Source of the DNA: an uncultured Bacteroidales bacterium
GTDB taxonomy: Bacteria; Bacteroidota; Bacteroidia; Bacteroidales; ML635J-15
Direction of reading: 5' to 3'
Assembly: GCA_937899245.1 (NCBI GenBank)
Contig: CALDKB010000054.1
Span: forward strand, 1 to 64,000
DNA: 64,000 nt
Shown here: one piece after another, positions 1-8,329 of the stretch
Layout of the letters: every line of letters begins with the position of its first letter
Position numbering within the stretch: position 1 is the first letter of the stretch
Notes under the pieces: model-generated
Databases searched by the model: none
Seen by the model: the letters and a program-made list of their open reading frames with translations, nothing else
Told to the model about the DNA's origin: nothing
Translations under genes and position numbers: made by a program

Positions 1-394
1 ATATGTTGTATGCACCGTTGCCGTAGTCTATGCGCGTGCGGTTACCGTACTTGTCGTACTTTATGTTGCTTACTATGGCGCTGTTTCCCGAGTACATTCC
101 CTTTGCCTTTCCTGCGTTGTCGTATGTGTATGTTATAGTTTCGCCGTCGGGGTAGGTCATAGATTTTGTGCGTCCCCAAGTGTCGTATTCCCACGAGGTC
201 GCCAGGGTCATCAGGCTTCCCGACGGCATTGCAAAGGTACGAATATTTTCCACAACATCGCCCATCTTGTTGTAAGCATAGCTTTGCACGCACACACCGT
301 CCTGCCGTCTGGTGACAAGCCTGTTGCTTAGATTTGAGGCTCTACAATCTTGTGCATTTGTCACGCAAACCAATAGCAAGATAGTTGTAAACAC
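1..394 (-). CDS. Secreted RHS/YD-repeat protein, 5' part only (cut by window edge)
   Basis: The frame is open from the window edge and shows the N-terminal ~131 residues. A short hydrophobic signal peptide (FTTILLLVCVTNAQ) is followed by YD-type repeats: YAYNKMGDVVENI, WEYDTWGRTKSMTYPDG, YTYDNAGKAKG, IKYDKYGNRTRIDYGNG. These are typical of RHS/YD-repeat shells that encapsulate a C-terminal effector. No ATG is available in this frame; I chose a GTG at 392-394 because AGGAAAG lies 6 nt upstream and an in-frame TAG lies a few codons further up. It starts 28 nt after the stop of the CnaB-domain gene and follows the same strand, so co-transcription is likely. The coding part is visibly richer in G+C than the neighbouring 423-2630. 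The C-terminal part and any effector domain lie outside the window. Family call is firm; the start codon is less certain. Confidence 0.75.
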   Translation of the reverse strand, partial: MFTTILLLVCVTNAQDCRASNLSNRLVTRRQDGVCVQSYAYNKMGDVVENIRTFAMPSGSLMTLATSWEYDTWGRTKSMTYPDGETITYTYDNAGKAKGMYSGNSAIVSNIKYDKYGNRTRIDYGNGAYNI

Positions 395-422
395 AATATA
401 CTTTCCTGTCTATTCATATAAA

Positions 423-1946
423 TTATCTAAGCGCAAATACAACTTTTCCTATATCGTTTTCTTCTATAAAATTTTTTATGAAAGAATTTATGTTGTCATA
501 ATTTTTAACCTTATTCAAATCATCTTTTTCACAAAATGGCATCAATCCTGTTTCGTGTGCGTACTTTAGCAAAATAAATCCGCCATATTCTTCTCTACTT
601 AATATTTTACTATCCATATTTTCTTTTAAACCTTTCATAAAGACAGAATCTAACCCTTCAGAATAGAAGTATACTCCTTCTTTATCGTAAAATAAAGTCC
701 TATCATAGAATCTTCTATTATAAATCAATTCATCACAAGGATTTCTTGTTTCTACTTCGTAGATAGTATCGTTGTTACTGGTAACAATCAATTTTTCAGA
801 ATCTAAAATCCAACAAATATTCTTTCTTTCTTTGCTTATTTTCTTAGGTAAATATTTCTTTAGTCCCCACGTGTCACAAAATGACACGAAATCTGCCAAA
901 GTTTTTGGATAGTCATAATAAGCATTATAATACGCCTCTATTAGCGAACCTTTATAATCATAATCACAAAATTGTTGATCGATAAACACAACCGCATCTG
1001 TTTCGTAATTCTCCGTCTTATAATCGCTCCATGCGTAATAATCTTCCAGACTTAACTTCCCATTTTCAGTCTCCACGAGTTTCTCATATTTTATTGGATA
1101 TTCATATTGTTTATATTCGTTTTTTGTTAAACGCGATTTCCCAATTATATGTTCAAAAAAGACATCATGACCTTTATACCTGCTATGGAAAAATGCTGGA
1201 CGTTGCCGTTCTGAGTAAAAATATTTCATACTTGCTCCATCTTTCTTTACAATAGAAATATCAGCCCAGTACCCACCTACATTCGTTTTGCCTTTATGTT
1301 TGCAACATCCTGTCTGATACTTACCCTCTGTCATGAAATCATAAAAATTTTTAATAGTTCCTGAGCCTTGTTCTAGTATGTCTTTGGCTGCCTTTATGTA
1401 ATTTGAAATTGCAGATTTATATCCTCTTATATCTATATCTGGATTGTCGGTGGAAAATTTATTGCACATATCTACTTTAATAACGAATTGGGACTTGTCT
1501 GGAATACCTATCTCTTTTTTTGTCTCTTTCAGCAGATGTGAAATTATTGACTTATACTGTCTGTTTATTTTCTTTATTTCAATGGCAGAAAAAGTTACCG
1601 TATCAGTAATTTCCACTACATTATACCTTGCTTCATTTAACTGTAACTGACAATTAGAAACGATTACTTCATCACCATTGGTTGCATCAACAATAATACT
1701 ATCATTTAAAAAACCTAAAGCCGATGTCTTTATCTTATAAATGCCATGTTCAATAGTAAAACAATACTCTCCATTAGAATCTGTTAGCATCACATCTGAT
1801 GATAAGCTATCGTTTTCTATTAAAACTATTATTCCTGACAATGGCTCATTTTTATAAGTAACTGTACCCCTAATTTTACATTTGCCTTGACTAAAGGAAT
1901 TAAATGCAAGAAAAACAAATAGTAAATAAAAAATATACTTTTTCAT
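423..1946 (-). CDS. Secreted CnaB/carboxypeptidase-regulatory-like domain protein, function unknown
   Basis: A 507-residue protein with an N-terminal signal peptide (KKYIFYLLFVFLAFNSFSQ). Residues about 22-110 form a carboxypeptidase regulatory-like (CnaB-type) beta-sandwich: CKIRGTVTYKNEPLSGI, then SNGEYCFTIEHGIYKI and LGFLNDSI. I do not recognise the remaining ~390 residues; they are rich in Tyr, Lys and Asp and show no membrane segment or T9SS sorting domain. The start lies 2 nt after the stop of the RHS-JAB gene, with AGGAG inside the junction, so the two are translationally linked. Position directly behind a toxin-like gene makes it a candidate immunity or accessory protein, but the signal peptide means it would act outside the cytoplasm; this is inference. 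The gene is noticeably AT-rich, like the toxin-like tip of its neighbour. Confidence 0.8.
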   Translation of the reverse strand: MKKYIFYLLFVFLAFNSFSQGKCKIRGTVTYKNEPLSGIIVLIENDSLSSDVMLTDSNGEYCFTIEHGIYKIKTSALGFLNDSIIVDATNGDEVIVSNCQLQLNEARYNVVEITDTVTFSAIEIKKINRQYKSIISHLLKETKKEIGIPDKSQFVIKVDMCNKFSTDNPDIDIRGYKSAISNYIKAAKDILEQGSGTIKNFYDFMTEGKYQTGCCKHKGKTNVGGYWADISIVKKDGASMKYFYSERQRPAFFHSRYKGHDVFFEHIIGKSRLTKNEYKQYEYPIKYEKLVETENGKLSLEDYYAWSDYKTENYETDAVVFIDQQFCDYDYKGSLIEAYYNAYYDYPKTLADFVSFCDTWGLKKYLPKKISKERKNICWILDSEKLIVTSNNDTIYEVETRNPCDELIYNRRFYDRTLFYDKEGVYFYSEGLDSVFMKGLKENMDSKILSREEYGGFILLKYAHETGLMPFCEKDDLNKVKNYDNINSFIKNFIEENDIGKVVFALR

Positions 1947-1948
1947 GG

Positions 1949-3064
1949 CTATCTCCTAATTCGTGACTCGCGATATGGGATATCTTTAGTGCAATCTCCA
2001 TCGTATCTATATATAATATTTCTAGGAACATCATAAACTTCTCTAATATAGTCGTATTGAGATGTCCTTGCAGCTGGAATATCCCCAACCCAATTTCCAG
2101 TTTTATAATCTTTGAAAATACTAGGAGATCCTCCAGCACCAGGATGAGAATGAGATCCTCTCCTTATATTTGACCCGAATTGATTTTCAAAACGACGAAG
2201 CATTTTTGTAGAACCTGAGTTATTAGGGTTATCATCTGAATTATCTGCACCAACAAATCCCAAGCTATTTCCATGTTGCACTACATCAACAAATGCCCAT
2301 TCTATATCCGAACTTTGAGCACAAAAATAATAAAAATTTTCAGCTTCATTTACATCTGAAAAACCATAACTCTGATAGGATGATTGAGGTTGATTTTGAT
2401 TCAAAGTCCCTTTTGTAACATCTATACTTTCTCCTCTGCTATTAAATAATTTGTCTACCTCATTCCCATTAGCATCATAGTGTTTATTGTCATTTAACCA
2501 GGTAATCTTTCCTGTCGCCTTATCAATACTCCATTCATCATCCAGCATTCCTAACTCGTCAATTCTTCCAATCGGATTATTCTGGCAATATGAATATGGC
2601 GAACTCCACGGCCTTTTGTCGCACATCGGATCTACGCTAAGCCATTGCATCAAGTTGTCGCTGTAGTAGCGAGCGCCAAAGTAGGTGTAGCCGGTTTCGG
2701 AGTCCTTTTCCTTGGCGGAGAAGGTGTAGCGCGAGGGGGTGGTGGAGGAGCTGCGGCGCTGGTCGACGAACAGTCCGCCGTAGGGGAGGTAGTGTAGGTG
2801 CTGCTGCATGCGGCCAGTCATGTCGGAAACAACCGCCACACTGCCCTGATGGTTGTAGTGGTAGTAGTAGAATTCAGATTGGAGCGCTGGCACCGGCGGA
2901 AATATTGGCAACGTAGCGTCGGCGCTCTTTGCAGGAGTTAGTGTCGGGTTCTGCTCGAATGGCGGCCCGTCGTTTCCCTGCCTCCGCGAAACCACTTTCG
3001 CCAAGCATGTGCGTGCTGGCACAAAAACGAATAGAGTTAATATGAGTGCTTTTATTTTATTCAT
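1949..3064 (-). CDS. Secreted RHS-core protein with C-terminal JAB/JAMM-like metalloprotease (putative toxin) domain
   Basis: A 371-residue protein. I start it at 3064 because a clear signal peptide follows (NKIKALILTLFVFVP..CLA) and the ATG overlaps the stop of the upstream gene by 8 nt. Residues about 63-172 are the RHS-associated core: YYYHYNHQGSVAVVSD, HYLPYGG, TGYTYFGARYYS, WLSVDPM, YCQNNPIGRIDELGM. The long YD-repeat shell that normally precedes the core is absent. After the core the protein changes into a different C-terminal domain. It has E255 in DIEWAFV, HSHP (H305, H307), a serine at 313 or 315, and D328 in GDIPAA. This matches the E..HxH..S..D metal site of JAB/JAMM peptidases, as in the Toxin-JAB group of polymorphic toxins. 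Base composition drops sharply from GC-rich to AT-rich at the core/tip boundary near 2630. Metalloprotease activity is inferred. Confidence 0.78.
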   Translation of the reverse strand: MNKIKALILTLFVFVPARTCLAKVVSRRQGNDGPPFEQNPTLTPAKSADATLPIFPPVPALQSEFYYYHYNHQGSVAVVSDMTGRMQQHLHYLPYGGLFVDQRRSSSTTPSRYTFSAKEKDSETGYTYFGARYYSDNLMQWLSVDPMCDKRPWSSPYSYCQNNPIGRIDELGMLDDEWSIDKATGKITWLNDNKHYDANGNEVDKLFNSRGESIDVTKGTLNQNQPQSSYQSYGFSDVNEAENFYYFCAQSSDIEWAFVDVVQHGNSLGFVGADNSDDNPNNSGSTKMLRRFENQFGSNIRRGSHSHPGAGGSPSIFKDYKTGNWVGDIPAARTSQYDYIREVYDVPRNIIYRYDGDCTKDIPYRESRIRR

Positions 3065-4907
3065 TGTCAAAATATTCTGGATGATTATCAATGAATTTTT
3101 GAAACTTTTTAGGCATTCTAGTTTGTGGGTCGTCATACCTCATTGATATGCTACTTGCGCCTACCTTACGATATAGATAAACAAGTTTCTTTTGCATGTT
3201 GTATTTTTTTATTGTCCTATTAGCAACCTCGTGTTCTGCATTGAAAAAATGACTATTAAGTCTGTTGAATAAACAAGATGATTTAGTTACACGATGCTTT
3301 GAGAATGTAAAATTTCCTTTTTCAAATGGAATAGTTAAATACCAATTTTTATAAACCCGAATATTATTATAAAACAAAACTATTGAGTCAATAGAATCAT
3401 AACATAAACTCTGGTTATATCTGCTGAAGTATATCATATATGATGATACGGTATCACCATGCTTTATATGTAAGAAGACGGATTTGATTTTTGGTCTTAT
3501 GTATTTAAATTCATATAAAATACTTTTCTTACTACTGTATGATTTTCCATACCTGCTCACGTATGGTCTCATATAATATATATTATTTTTCATTCGCCTG
3601 TCTTCGGGGTTGTGCGTTTCATATTGTATTATAGATTTGGAGTTTTGTTCGTTATTGTCTGATAGTTCATAAACCGACTTATAAGTAATACTGTCGTTAG
3701 TCTCAATTCCGAACAGAAATATGTCGTAGCCGTTGCCATCTGTATCAACCATTATATTATTATAATAGAAACAACCTGTTGTGTCTAGCGAGTCTGGCAA
3801 GTAAATATCGGTCGAACGCGGTTCTGAATTTGTATCTTCGCTACGAATCACAATAAGGTTTGGGGCAGATGCTTCAGAGAATTCTTCAAGTTTGAGCATA
3901 AGGTTTATAGGCAAAGTCCTAAAGTCGTTGCCGATGACATTTGCTTTCCATGACTTGCTGAAAATTGTATATGGTGTGCAACTTTCACATAGGAGGATTG
4001 TGTCTGTCGAAAGCGATAATTCATTGCCGTTGCCAGTCATTATAAGGTAATTGCGGTCGGTGATATTAACTTGGTTTATAAGATTGTTTTTTTCTAGAGT
4101 TCCAACAAACATTGTTAATTCTGCATTTCCGCATTGTGCTGCACTTTGTTTTTGGTCAAGTCCGTATCCGTTGTCGTGGCATAATACTGATATGTCGTTG
4201 ACATACGGACTGTTTGCTTCGTGTCTCCATATGGTGTCGCCAGAAGAATTTACGAGGTCAATACCGTCTACAATGATGCTGTACTTCATTACAAGCCGGC
4301 TGTATATTTTGCAGAAGTCTTCTGCGGATAGGGGCTTGTCATATAGCAAAAATTCGGAGAACTGACCTAAAAAGGATGTGCTGTCGTCGCCCAGAAGCTC
4401 AACATTTGGGTTTTGAGGTGTTTCTATCCCTTTCCATCTGTCGGAAAAATGGCTAATGACTGCACAAGGCGGTGTCGTGTCTGAAAGTTTTATGTTACGT
4501 CCGCTGCGCTTATGCAGTGTCTGAGTTGTGAGCTTAGCGCTTGTCGCACTATCAAGGGTAATTGTCCAAAGCGAATGCGGAGTGTTTCCTGTTTCTGGCT
4601 CATAAACAATAAATACGTTCAGCTCGGCGTCTGATGCAAATTTGCAAGGAAGAGTAATTGGTGAGCCTCCTCTCAAGTAAGAAAGGCATGGGTTGTAGTT
4701 CATAATTCCGGAGATGGCACTGTCAAGAACAATACTATCTCCTTGATTGGATATTGATACCAAGTTTACCGTGCTGTCTCCGTTAGATATTGATTGGACC
4801 CATATGCTTGGAATAGGTTGCTCGTTTTGGCAATATGCAGCACAGAGACTAGTAATACAAACAATAAGTATGCAAAAAGATAATTTTACGATTCTTAAAA
4901 TAGACAT
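3057..4907 (-). CDS. Secreted DUF8202 (LamG-like) surface protein
   Basis: A 616-residue protein with a signal peptide (residues 1-25, ending CAAYCQ). Residues about 120-260 resemble the DUF8202/LamG-like module of Bacteroidota surface proteins. FLGQFSEFLLYDKPLSAED is followed by VMKYSIIVDG, DTIWRHEANSPYVNDI and GYGLDQKQSAA, matching the family pattern of KYGI, IW, NDI-GIG and GL-QKQS. The usual second Gly of GIGRD is replaced here (SVLCHDNGYG). The remaining C-terminal ~350 residues are beta-rich and unrecognised; there is no T9SS C-terminal domain. Its stop codon overlaps the start of the RHS-JAB gene (ATGAATAA), so the two are translated together. It could display, anchor or export the RHS protein, or be an unrelated surface protein; the sequence does not decide. 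Confidence 0.75.
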   Translation of the reverse strand: MSILRIVKLSFCILIVCITSLCAAYCQNEQPIPSIWVQSISNGDSTVNLVSISNQGDSIVLDSAISGIMNYNPCLSYLRGGSPITLPCKFASDAELNVFIVYEPETGNTPHSLWTITLDSATSAKLTTQTLHKRSGRNIKLSDTTPPCAVISHFSDRWKGIETPQNPNVELLGDDSTSFLGQFSEFLLYDKPLSAEDFCKIYSRLVMKYSIIVDGIDLVNSSGDTIWRHEANSPYVNDISVLCHDNGYGLDQKQSAAQCGNAELTMFVGTLEKNNLINQVNITDRNYLIMTGNGNELSLSTDTILLCESCTPYTIFSKSWKANVIGNDFRTLPINLMLKLEEFSEASAPNLIVIRSEDTNSEPRSTDIYLPDSLDTTGCFYYNNIMVDTDGNGYDIFLFGIETNDSITYKSVYELSDNNEQNSKSIIQYETHNPEDRRMKNNIYYMRPYVSRYGKSYSSKKSILYEFKYIRPKIKSVFLHIKHGDTVSSYMIYFSRYNQSLCYDSIDSIVLFYNNIRVYKNWYLTIPFEKGNFTFSKHRVTKSSCLFNRLNSHFFNAEHEVANRTIKKYNMQKKLVYLYRKVGASSISMRYDDPQTRMPKKFQKFIDNHPEYFDNE

Positions 4908-5102
4908 AAATAAAAATTTAAGTTTTCATGGCGAAATTATGATTAATTTAACATTGTTCAAAATGACATTTGTTGTAAATTATATATGATGTAGTGATTT
5001 TTATATAAACTGGTTGTTGTGTGTTTGTTTGTGCACTTTTTGCGTTGGAGCTGTGTGTTGTGGCTCTTTATGGCAACATAGCAAGCAGAATAGATAGGCA
5101 CT

Positions 5103-5588
5103 TTATTGTCCTACATATATCAGCCCTGTGCTGTCGGTGTTGCTGCGGTTGCCGGCGCGGTCGACAATGTAGAATTTATACATTATGGTATCGCCAAAAG
5201 TGTTTTTGTATTCGTTCAGGTCTTCGATTTTTATGTCGCCGCTTACGGCATGGCGGTCGTTGTCGGAGTATATGCGTTCTACAAAGTAGTTGAGGTCGAC
5301 AAGCAGGTCCATTTGCGTAAGCACGTTGTTTACCATCTTGTGCTTGGTCATGAATATCGTGTTTTTCCGTGCAACAGTGTCGAAGCCGATATCGCCGTCG
5401 CCATCGGTGAACGAAAATGTCAGCGTGCCTTGTTTTACGGGGTTGCCAAGCAGGGTGGTGTCGGCAAAAGTGAAGCTCTTGAATTCTACAGTCGGCTCGT
5501 CGGGATAGTCAACTTTTGGCTCGCACGAAACCAGTGCCGTCGCAAATATGATGACCGTTAGCAGATATGCAGATGTTCGTCTCGACAT
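5103..5588 (-). CDS. Small predicted lipoprotein with Asp-rich DGDGDIG motif
   Basis: 161 residues from the ATG at 5588; a longer frame upstream lacks a plausible signal. The N-terminus is a lipoprotein signal (YLLTVIIFATALVSC) with the lipidated Cys followed by EPKVDYPDEP. A beta-sandwich-like body contains FTDGDGDIGFDT, a motif common in a family of small Bacteroidota lipoproteins and plausible for calcium binding, and ends VDRAGNRSNTDSTGLIYVG. It probably sits at the outer membrane. A -7 promoter box (5603-5610) lies 14 nt upstream, so it is likely transcribed on its own. Function unknown. Confidence 0.8.
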   Translation of the reverse strand: MSRRTSAYLLTVIIFATALVSCEPKVDYPDEPTVEFKSFTFADTTLLGNPVKQGTLTFSFTDGDGDIGFDTVARKNTIFMTKHKMVNNVLTQMDLLVDLNYFVERIYSDNDRHAVSGDIKIEDLNEYKNTFGDTIMYKFYIVDRAGNRSNTDSTGLIYVGQ

Positions 5589-5602
5589 AATGAAATTTTT
5601 GC

Positions 5603-5610
5603 CAAAGATA
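5603..5610 (-). promoter_or_regulatory. -7 box of 5103-5588
   Basis: TATCTTTG on the minus strand matches the Bacteroidota TAnnTTTG consensus, 14 nt before the start codon. A -33 TTTG is not evident. Confidence 0.55.
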
Positions 5611-5715
5611 AGGAAATAGTTTGATGTTGTTTGAAATAGTTTTGTAGTTTTTGTTGTTTGTAGTGTCGCAATGCCCCGCGACATTACAAAATTCAAACGG
5701 TATTGCCAAACAAAG

Positions 5716-5743
5716 AAAAGCGAACCCCGACGGATTCGCTTTT
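5716..5743 (-). terminator. Terminator of 5770-6222
   Basis: AAAAGCGAA (5716-5724) pairs with TTCGCTTTT (5735-5743); T-rich on both outer sides. It follows the stop codon at 5770 in the minus direction. Confidence 0.7.
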
Positions 5744-5769
5744 CAGAAATTATTGTTTTTGTGTGCATG

Positions 5770-6222
5770 TTAGCCGATAAGAGAAGCAATTCTGCTATGC
5801 CATTGTTCCATTACGTTCTTTTCGTCTTCTATTGTGAGCTTGTTTTCCGAAGTGAAGAATGTCAGCGTTTTTGTGCCGCGTCCATCTTTAAATATGAGGT
5901 CCATCTCAAGTTTGTCGATGTATTCGCCGTTGATGATTTCGGAAGAAGTCTTGTTGGCGCAGTTCTTGATGTCGTTCAGGTCAATAATGTTTGCCTCTTC
6001 GCCGCCTTGCTTGTAAACCAGCTTTTTGGATGCATTGTCAATTCCTATTAGCAGACGTTCGCAACAATCGCATTCGCTTAATTGTAGTGAATGGCTGGAT
6101 GCAAAATCCTTGAATCTACATATTGATTTTTTCTGTTTTCTTTTGCCCGATGTCGCAAGAAATAATACTGGTATTACAACTACTACTGTGATTACGATTC
6201 CTAAAATTATGTTTGAGTCCAT
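5770..6222 (-). CDS. Small single-pass membrane protein, unknown function
   Basis: 150 residues from the ATG at 6222, chosen because the transmembrane helix then starts immediately (SNIILGIVITVVVVIPVLFLA, about residues 3-24). A basic stretch (SGKRKQKK) follows and predicts a cytoplasmic C-terminal domain. That domain holds a Cys-rich SECDCCERL and a beta-rich segment (LVYKQGGEEANIIDL, MDLIFKDGRGTKTLTFF) reminiscent of small PH-like domains; this is only an impression. A hairpin that can act as a terminator lies just behind the stop (5716-5743). No family recognised. Confidence 0.65.
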   Translation of the reverse strand: MDSNIILGIVITVVVVIPVLFLATSGKRKQKKSICRFKDFASSHSLQLSECDCCERLLIGIDNASKKLVYKQGGEEANIIDLNDIKNCANKTSSEIINGEYIDKLEMDLIFKDGRGTKTLTFFTSENKLTIEDEKNVMEQWHSRIASLIG

Positions 6223-6357
6223 TTTTATATCTGTTTTTACTGTGTTATTAATTTTTATTTGTACGGTCATTCATGTCCGTACTACAACTTGTTTTGTCCT
6301 GCTTGAAAATGCATTTGCCGAAGCTCCTGCTTCAAACACTATTCAACTATTATTCAT

Positions 6358-6402
6358 CCGAATACGGAATTAGTGTTCGCAACCCACGAATTCCGTATCC
6401 GG
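6358..6402. repeat. Long inverted repeat in the intergenic space
   Basis: Two 18-bp arms (6358-6375 and 6385-6402) pair at 16 positions around a 9-bp loop; the core is ATACGGAATT/AATTCCGTAT. No gene lies here and there is no T-run. The stretch just before it (6302-6333, CTTGAAAAT and CGAAGCTCCTGCTTC) resembles the right end of the 308-bp repeat at 17752 and 18203. Confidence 0.75.
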
Positions 6403-6480
6403 TGATAAAAATTTTCAAAAATTCATTGTGTCGGAATTCCCCAATCCCGGCAAATAGTGGATATGATTTTTACTCGGAAA

Positions 6481-6849
6481 TCAGTAGAAATTGTGGAAAG
6501 GGAACGTTAGAAAATGATTTCTAAAGATTGGCTTATTTTCGGTCCCCATGACGAATGTTACGGATTTCACCGCTTCAACGAGCGTTGAAACCTTGTCTAT
6601 TTGGTGCTTAATGTAGTCTGAGTCAAAACTACAATGCCTGCTATTTTGCTGTTGCTGAGTGTTGTCGATTACTTTCGTGCGGTCGTTCAGGACGAAGTTG
6701 TAATCGGAAGATGCGCTTATGAATTTTGCTGAATTTTGTTCTTCGGAAATGAAAAAATTACCGGTTGTGAAGAAAACATACAACGATACGCTTCTTGCAA
6801 ATATCAGAAGTGTCAGCAGTATGGATAATATTTTCAGCGATTTTACCAT
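6481..6849 (-). CDS. Small hypothetical protein with N-terminal membrane segment
   Basis: 122 residues from the ATG at 6849. Residues about 3-30 are hydrophobic (LKILSILLTLLIFARSVSLYVFF) and form a signal anchor. The rest is soluble and polar, with a Gln-rich stretch (NTQQQQNSRH). No family recognised. It lies 59 nt downstream of the HMA protein gene on the same strand and could be its operon partner. The upstream ATG at 6879 would add only ten residues before the hydrophobic segment and is less likely. Confidence 0.55.
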   Translation of the reverse strand: MVKSLKILSILLTLLIFARSVSLYVFFTTGNFFISEEQNSAKFISASSDYNFVLNDRTKVIDNTQQQQNSRHCSFDSDYIKHQIDKVSTLVEAVKSVTFVMGTENKPIFRNHFLTFPFHNFY

Positions 6850-6908
6850 TAGCGTTCTAAAGTAAGTGAAAAGTAACAATGCCTGTTACTTTTCACTTGA
6901 TAGTTGCA

Positions 6909-7382
6909 TTATTTTTTAGTGGCAACCTTGCTTTCTGTGCACTGGTGTTCGGCGCTTTTGTGTTCGCCGCTGCACTGATGTGCTGGAGCCTGAGTCTTTT
7001 GCATTTCGTGATGTCCGTTGCAGGAACCGCCATTCTGGTGGTGAGGACAAGCACCGCAACCTGGATTGTAAACCTTTGCCTCGTAACCGATTTCCTTCAG
7101 CGAAGCGATAAGCTTGCTGTTGTCGGTGCGGTCGTTGCGGAATTTTACATAAACAGCATTCTTGGTGTAGTCTGCCTGAACATCAACAACGCCCTTTGTG
7201 TATGCAAGTTGCTTCTTTACTTTTTCTGCACAGTTTGCGCAATGCATTTCGGTTGTTAAAATTACTTCTGAAATCTTTGGGTCAGCTTCCTTTTTTGCTG
7301 CTGCCACTTTTTGGTCTTGTGCGAAAATGTTGCCGATTCCAAACAACATAACCAATACTAAAATCAAAACGTTCTTTTTCAT
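6909..7382 (-). CDS. Secreted heavy-metal-associated (HMA) domain protein with Cys/His-rich tail
   Basis: 157 residues with a signal peptide (KKNVLILVLVMLFGIGNIFAQ). Residues about 37-107 are an HMA ferredoxin-like fold. The metal-binding loop is TTEMHCANCAEKVKKQL, the CxxC metal site of copper chaperones, followed by VVDVQADYTKNAVYVKFR and LIASLKEIGYEAKVY. The tail (from about residue 108) is unusually rich in Cys and His: CGACPHHQNGG, CNGHHEM, HQCSGEHKSAEHQC. Periplasmic or secreted copper (or similar soft metal) binding is the natural reading; the metal itself is inferred. A -7 box lies 22 nt upstream (7405-7412). A metal-type TonB receptor and HYC_CC_PP protein lie about 1.2-4 kb away on the same strand. 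Confidence 0.9.
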   Translation of the reverse strand: MKKNVLILVLVMLFGIGNIFAQDQKVAAAKKEADPKISEVILTTEMHCANCAEKVKKQLAYTKGVVDVQADYTKNAVYVKFRNDRTDNSKLIASLKEIGYEAKVYNPGCGACPHHQNGGSCNGHHEMQKTQAPAHQCSGEHKSAEHQCTESKVATKK

Positions 7383-7404
7383 TGTTTCGCTTGTTTAATT
7401 TTTG

Positions 7405-7412
7405 CAAATATA
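7405..7412 (-). promoter_or_regulatory. -7 box of the HMA-protein gene
   Basis: TATATTTG on the minus strand, 22 nt before the ATG at 7382. Confidence 0.6.
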
Positions 7413-7452
7413 AAATTGTTTTTAATAAACTATATGTTGTTTAACATTTTTT

Positions 7453-8271
7453 TTAGAAGAAAAATTCCACACCAAATCCACAGCTAAATAATGACCGCAG
7501 TGATATTTCATATTCTGTGATATTTTTAGGCAATGTGCGTATAAAATTTTTAAATTCATTAGATTCTGTGTCAGTGTTTCCAGAATATGATACGCCATAA
7601 CGGTATTCAGCACTAGCATGTACATATGACATATCAAACACTGCCGATGAGTATTGTGCATTGAAGTTGAGTGCGCAATACGATTTTAGCATAACAGACA
7701 GTCGAAGTCCAGCATGAAGCGACATATTGCCGTGTGTGCCAGTCTGAAATCTTGACCCATTTGCGAGACCGCCACGCTTAAAATCAATATCATACATATT
7801 GCAAATGCCGTTGCTCTCTAGTGTTCTCAAACCAGTTTTGCCTTCTGTGTTTTTGTTCAAATTAATGTCTGCCGAAACTCCCATCCACGGTTCAATATAC
7901 AATTTGTCGCAGAGTTTTACACGATAACTAGCTGTTAATGGAATCTGTATGCTGTACATGTCGACAAGTGTATGCTGTCCAATATGATTCGGACTTATCC
8001 AAACTGTACTTTGAAGATTATAGAACGATACTCCAATTCCTAATTTTAATTTTTCGTCAATTAGATAAGAAAAACTTATATTGCCGTTTGGTACAACGTC
8101 CATTACTTTTTTGAAGTATAGTTGTTCTTCATCACTATCTATCAGGCGGGTGTATGATTCGTTGATTGCAGGATTGCACAATTGCCATCCAATATTGGCA
8201 GAAACGCTGAATTTTTGAGCAAAAACAAATGTCGGTACTAAAATCAATAATATAATGAATAACTTTTTCAT
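7453..8271 (-). CDS. Outer-membrane beta-barrel protein
   Basis: 272 residues from the ATG at 8271, giving a clean signal peptide (KKLFIILLILVPTFVFAQ). The rest is alternating amphipathic strands (FSVSANIGWQL, NISFSYLIDEKLKLGIGVSFY, IPLTASYRVKLCDKLYIEPWMG, LRLSVMLKSYCALNFNAQY). It ends in an aromatic strand (SCGFGVEFFF), typical of small outer-membrane barrels that close with a terminal Phe. Probably a porin-like or structural barrel of the OmpA/OprF-like porin size class; no substrate can be named. A tiny lipoprotein gene lies 58 nt upstream on the same strand. Confidence 0.75.
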   Translation of the reverse strand: MKKLFIILLILVPTFVFAQKFSVSANIGWQLCNPAINESYTRLIDSDEEQLYFKKVMDVVPNGNISFSYLIDEKLKLGIGVSFYNLQSTVWISPNHIGQHTLVDMYSIQIPLTASYRVKLCDKLYIEPWMGVSADINLNKNTEGKTGLRTLESNGICNMYDIDFKRGGLANGSRFQTGTHGNMSLHAGLRLSVMLKSYCALNFNAQYSSAVFDMSYVHASAEYRYGVSYSGNTDTESNEFKNFIRTLPKNITEYEISLRSLFSCGFGVEFFF

Positions 8272-8329
8272 ATATTCGAAATTTAATTGTTTAAAAATAT
8301 TACTTGCATTTTTCATTATGTAAAATAGG

